From the NCBI GenBank assembly GCA_905250125.1, contig CAJNOL010000007.1, forward strand, positions 369,741 to 433,740: DNA of 64,000 nucleotides. Reading direction: 5' to 3'. Positions 59,479-64,000 of the stretch are shown piece by piece (within the stretch, counting starts at the first letter, position 1; the number at the start of each line of letters is the position of its first letter). Origin of the DNA: Rotaria sordida. Its lineage: Eukaryota > Rotifera > Eurotatoria > Philodinida > Philodinidae. The position numbers were made by a program, and so were the translations under genes. The notes beneath the pieces were generated by a model that made no database searches, had not been told where the DNA came from, and worked only from the letters and a program-made list of their open reading frames with translations.

Positions 59479-62400
59479 ATGGTACTTAAATTACCACCAC
59501 TTGAATTTACGGAAGCACTTACAGATTCACCGGAATTTCGTGAAAAATTACGACAACATGAAAATGAACTTGAAAATACATCAAATGCAATAAAAACATT
59601 AATTAAAAAATTAAATGAAGTTATGGTTGCTAATAAAAGTAAATGACAAACAAATAAAAGAATTTGTAATTATAAAATTAAATGTGTTTTTTTTGTTGTC
59701 TTTTTTTCAAATAGCTTTATCAAAAGCATCAAGAAGTGTTGCTGAAACATTAAAAAGTTTTAAATTTTTTGTTGTTGGCAGTAAACAAACAGATGAAGAA
59801 CGAGATATAGGTTTGATATAAAAACAATGAAATATTGTTTTTTTCTTTAATTTTTTTTTTATAATTTTAATTAGAATCATCTCTTTCCTATATGGGTGAA
59901 GTATTACATCGAATTGAAGAAGCAAGAGATGCACTTGTAAATTTTTTATTATAAATATATACACATATATTTCTATAATTATTTTAATAGAGTGCTTCAT
60001 CGGAAACATATTTAAAAAAATTAGATGAATTTCGAAAAACAACAATTGGAAAAGCAAAAGTTTGTTAAATTAAATTTTTGATTTCTTTACTTTAAATTTA
60101 ATTTTTTTTTAGAATAAAAAGAAAGAATTTGATAAAACAACACAACGTTATTGTACATTAATAGAAAATAATATGAAAATACCAACAAAACGATCAGATC
60201 TATTTCAAGAAGTATGATATTTAATATAATTAAATTTTAATTAGAAATCATTGTTATTTTTTGTTTAGGCTGATGCAAATCTCTTAGTTCAAACAAAAAA
60301 ATTTCGTGAAGAAACACTTGATTATGTTTTTTTATTACAGCAAGTTCAAGAAAGAAAAAAATTTGATTTTGTTGAAACAGTAATGAATTTAAAAAGAATT
60401 TTATTTTTTTGTCAAACAAAAATATTTTATTTAGCTTTTAGCTTTAATGCTTAATTTTCTATCATTTTATCATGCAGGTAAAATAGAATAATATGAAATT
60501 TTTGAATTTATTTAGAAAAAAAAAAAAATTTTCTTTAAGGTCAAGAAATTTATAAAGAATTTGATTATTTTATAAAATTTTTACATCATCGTGTATTAAA
60601 AGTAAGAAATAAGTAGAAGAAAAAAATTTATTAATTCAAAAATGAATTATTCGTTTTTAGTGTCGTGAAAATTTTGATTGTTTTCAACGTGAAGGTGAAG
60701 ACTTAAAATGGAAAATGTTAATGGTAAAAAACATTAAATAATTCATATTTTTAATAAATTTGTTTTTTCTAGCGACCAGAAGATCATTTACTTCGAAATC
60801 AAGAATATAATCGTGAAGGTTATTTATTTCTTGTTGAAAGAAGTATGAAACACAAAAAATATTGATTTCGACATATTTGGTTTTTTTTCTAATTAAATTT
60901 TTTTTTTAGATAAAATTATTGGTACAACAGCATTAACAAAATATTATTGTCAATATAGAAAAGATATTAGTCTATTGAGAATGATTAATTTTACACAAAC
61001 GAGTACAAAACAGGTAAAAATATATTTGGTAGAATAGAATACTTTTATTTTTATATATATAAAATATTACCTTGATGAAAATGTCAAAATATTGAGTTGA
61101 ATTCAACCGAAACAATGACATTTTCTGATGTTTGATAAAGGTGAGAAAACATTTGAGAGAAATCTTTGTTTTGTTTCTTTTGATTTAAAACTTAATCGGA
61201 CATTATATTTTCATTTACAATATTTTAAATATTACAGAATTTCTCTAAATATTTGATTAGAAAAGTATTTTTCTTAAAAAAAAAACAAATACTCTTAATC
61301 CTTTACCTACTATTGCGATTTCACAACAGCTAATGATGAATAGAATATCGGTATTTACGATATATCGACAGACAGATCAACCGCGCTCTCATGAACATTG
61401 AACAAAAACGTCTTGAAGAGCTTGAGGACATTTCATTTAATAAGAAATGGTTTGTTCTACCATTTTATGTGGTATGAGTAAAATTAGTTGAAAGAAAATA
61501 TAATCATTTTAATATTCTATGAAATGAAATTCATTTAGGTATACTATATGAATATTTATTAACCCTGACACAACCACCTGGGATTCATGAGAACTTTTCT
61601 CAGTCAGTTTCATCGCACTGTTATATGTATACGATATTAGATGAAACTGATCATATTCCAGATATGCTCTAATGAAAATTAATAGAGTATGCTAATAATA
61701 TCTATCAATCACGATTAACTACTATTTATATGGATAGACCATCTCAAAGTACACGTCAACGTTTGCCGACTGTCAAGGGATTTTGCCCGAAATCCAATGA
61801 GATACCTCGTTATACTATGTATTCATGACATATAATCGAACCACGTTCTTTTACGTATACATTGGGAACACTTAGTACAGTACATTGATAACATCAGTCA
61901 ATCAAATGCAGTTGTTCTTCTTATATAGAGCAGTTCGAAGTCTATACGAATACTAAGTAGTGTTGCGTGATTTCAAATGCTTTGAAAATAGAGAACAATA
62001 AGACTATGAGAAAAAAAAACACTAGATAAATATAGTTCAAACTAACTGTTTTTCTATGTCTATGATAAACAAGTGACAATTTCTTATGTTATATTTATTT
62101 TATCAATTGAGGTCCCTAGGGATGCCAGATGGATAACAAGTGATAGTCCTAAAGGTGATTGTGTTAGGATTAATTCTGTCTAACAGACGTTTTTATTCTG
62201 ATGATAATATTCTGTTTTGAATTAAGTTTATTTATATAGTCTCTATTGCGCAAAACAAAAAAACAGATATTGAATGTATCTAGCATAATTGAGAAGTATT
62301 AAAGTATAATGGCGATTATAAGTAAGTTTAGAGTAGCTGTAATTTTGAGTTTTCTTATTGGTAGTAATAGTTAAGAAGAATCTAAAAAAATATTTGAGAA

Positions 62401-63951
62401 GCTAAAAGAATTCTCTATTAGAATTGATAGATCTGAAAACTCCAATAAAACTGTTTGGATAAGGATATCTGAAAAACCAAGATCCTCTCAAACTGGATTT
62501 TGATTGTCCAGACATTCTCGTCCAAGAAGTTTATTATTACTATTGACAAGAACACTCAAAAATAGAATTGCTCTAAAATTTTGTCCATCACTATAAATGT
62601 AATAAAACAGACAGAATTAATGTAGAATTTTTTTACGACAATTTAGAAAATTTACAAGAAAGAAAGACTATAAATACTAATGAAATAATGGAACTATATT
62701 TAATATTGATGTAATAGTAATTGAGAAAAAAGATATTACAAAGATTTCGAATATTCATTTTGATTTCTTTTGTTTTTTTTTTTCGTAATTTTAGTTAAGT
62801 CCATACGATGTATTCGTACGTAGTTGTCAGATTCATCTAGCCGATGAAAAACTTGATAAACGTTTTATGTTCGATATACACGCTATTGAAAAAGGTGCAT
62901 CATCAGATAAAATGATTGTTTTTACATTTCAATCAATGACTGAAGAAGATCTTGAGGGATGGATATCAGGTATGGGAGGACAAATAAATGTATCTAAACC
63001 ACAAATATCATCAAAAACTGAAATGCAAAGTAAAGTCTATTCTTTTGTCACTAAAACTTATTTTAGAAAAACTCTGTTAAAAATAGATGAATTAGATGAA
63101 GCTGGTATAGATTTTATAAAAAAATGTATTCGAATAATTGAACGTCGAGGTTTAAATGAACAAGGTCTTTATCGTATTGTTGGTATGCAATCAAAAGTAA
63201 ATTCAGTTGTTGCTACACATTTTGGTAAGAAAAGAATTTTTTCTTAATCAAAAATAAAAATAAAAAACTATGTGTTTTATTTAGATTCGCATAGAACACA
63301 TGCACAAAAATTATCAACACCTATTGATGAAGATATGGAATTAAAAACAGTTTGTTCAGCACTTAAACTTTATTTAAGAACATTAAAAGAACCTGTATTT
63401 ACGTTTAAATTACATAATCGATTTATTGAAGCAGCAAGTATGAAGATTTAACCTATGTTTTTTTTTTGTTGTCGTTTTTTAAATATAATTATTTAATTAA
63501 TTATTAGTGATTGATGATAAAACTGATCGTATTCGAACATTGCATAGTTTATTAAAAGAATTACCTAAAGCAAATTATGAACTTTTACATATTCTTATGG
63601 CACATTTAAATAAGTAAATAAAATTCTTTTGTAATTCACAAAAATTTCAAATTTTTTTTTTTTAGAGTATCAAAATATCATGAAAAAAATTTAATGACAC
63701 CTGTTAATTTGGGTGTTTGCTTTGGTCCATCGTTACTTCGACCAGAAGTTGAAACTGTTTCATCAATATATGATATTAAATTTCGTAATGCTATTGTTGA
63801 ATTAATTATAATACATTATGAAAAAATGTTTAAAACAAAACTTGATCAAAAAGATATTGATGAAATGGTTGACACAAATGAAAATGGTGAAAATGCTGTT
63901 GTTCATCTAAGTACTTCTTTATCATCATTAGCTGTAAGATTGTATAATTAA
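59479..63951 (+). CDS. BAR-PH-RhoGAP protein, GRAF/oligophrenin-1 type
   Basis: Fifteen exons: 59479-59638, 59715-59810, 59875-59936, 59991-60059, 60113-60211, 60269-60379, 60435-60477, 60540-60601, 60661-60723, 60773-60842, 60910-61013, 62795-63224, 63285-63437, 63508-63613 and 63666-63951, giving 637 residues. The N-terminus (LPPLEFTEALTDSPEFREKL) matches OPHN1/ARHGAP26/42 (PPLEFSDCYLDSPDFRERL). A BAR helix bundle follows (LDYVFLLQQVQERKKFDFVE), then a PH domain (NREGYLFLVE ... KYYCQYRKD ... DKRFMFDIHA) and a RhoGAP domain with the arginine finger in GLYRIVG and the block KNLMTPVNLGVCFGPSLLRP. Such proteins shape membranes and inactivate RhoA/Cdc42. It stops shortly after the GAP domain, so the Pro-rich region and SH3 of GRAF are absent, as in OPHN1, which lacks SH3. 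Intron 11 is 1.8 kb. Confidence 0.92.
61380..61960 (+). pseudogene. Unidentified coding relic inside RhoGAP intron 11
   Basis: Stretches such as MNIEQKRLEELEDISFNKKW (from about 61391) and YMDRPSQSTRQRLPTVKGF (from about 61718) read like protein but are broken by stops and do not fit the host gene's frame. The source family was not recognised. Confidence 0.3.
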
Positions 63952-64000
63952 AGTTGACACACATAAACAAAAAACGTAATTGATGATGTGGGTTTTTTCT

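Overview
The window is AT-rich eukaryotic DNA carrying a dense set of intron-containing animal genes. Most introns are only 45-70 nt, with GT-AG ends and a T-rich acceptor. The gene content is metazoan: THAP and NAB domains, tafazzin, ACAD9, HtrA2, sperm-tail PG-rich repeats, rhodopsin-like receptors, ATP-citrate lyase. Several further traits point to a rotifer, most likely a bdelloid. There is a group-3-like LEA (desiccation) protein, a fragment of a bacterial-type nucleotide-sugar dehydrogenase, a decayed copy of a mitoribosomal gene, many short inverted-repeat elements, and very short gaps between same-strand genes with splice acceptors just before the start codon (spliced-leader trans-splicing is known in rotifers). 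The taxon is an inference.

Layout. 1-9 kb: 3' part of an LEA gene with a recently duplicated exon-intron unit (+), ERp29-like ER protein (+), tafazzin (+), a small unknown ORF and a small secreted Cys protein (-). 9-12 kb: gene-poor, with a foreign UDP-sugar dehydrogenase fragment and an inverted-repeat element that encloses minisatellites. 12-20 kb: HTRA2, ACAD9 and SNRPA1 on the minus strand with gaps of 76 and 119 bp, a candidate operon. 20-25 kb: gene-poor, with an MRPL40 pseudogene. 24-27.5 kb: small ORF, STPG1-like and PSMD9 (+), another candidate operon. 28-32 kb: a GPCR, a selenocysteine-containing SelW/MIEN1-type protein with a SECIS candidate, and a dual-specificity phosphatase (+). 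33-38 kb: ATP-citrate lyase (-, about 23 exons). 39-46 kb: an inverted-repeat element and a gene that joins an N-terminal THAP DNA-binding domain to a NAB corepressor (-). 46.8-51 kb: an SRSF7-like splicing factor and a two-exon GPCR (+). 51.3-52.0 kb: a long imperfect palindrome. 53-57.5 kb: an ankyrin-repeat protein and ribosomal protein L6 (-). 59.5-64 kb: a GRAF/oligophrenin-type BAR-PH-RhoGAP protein (+).

The most notable items are the THAP-NAB fusion, the selenoprotein with both a CxxU motif and a C-terminal prenylation box, the ACAD9 homologue whose catalytic glutamate position is aspartate in a rewritten active-site loop, and the compact minus-strand cluster of two mitochondrial genes plus a spliceosomal gene. 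No LTR, retroviral, Polinton-like or CRISPR element was recognised, and no tRNA or rRNA gene.
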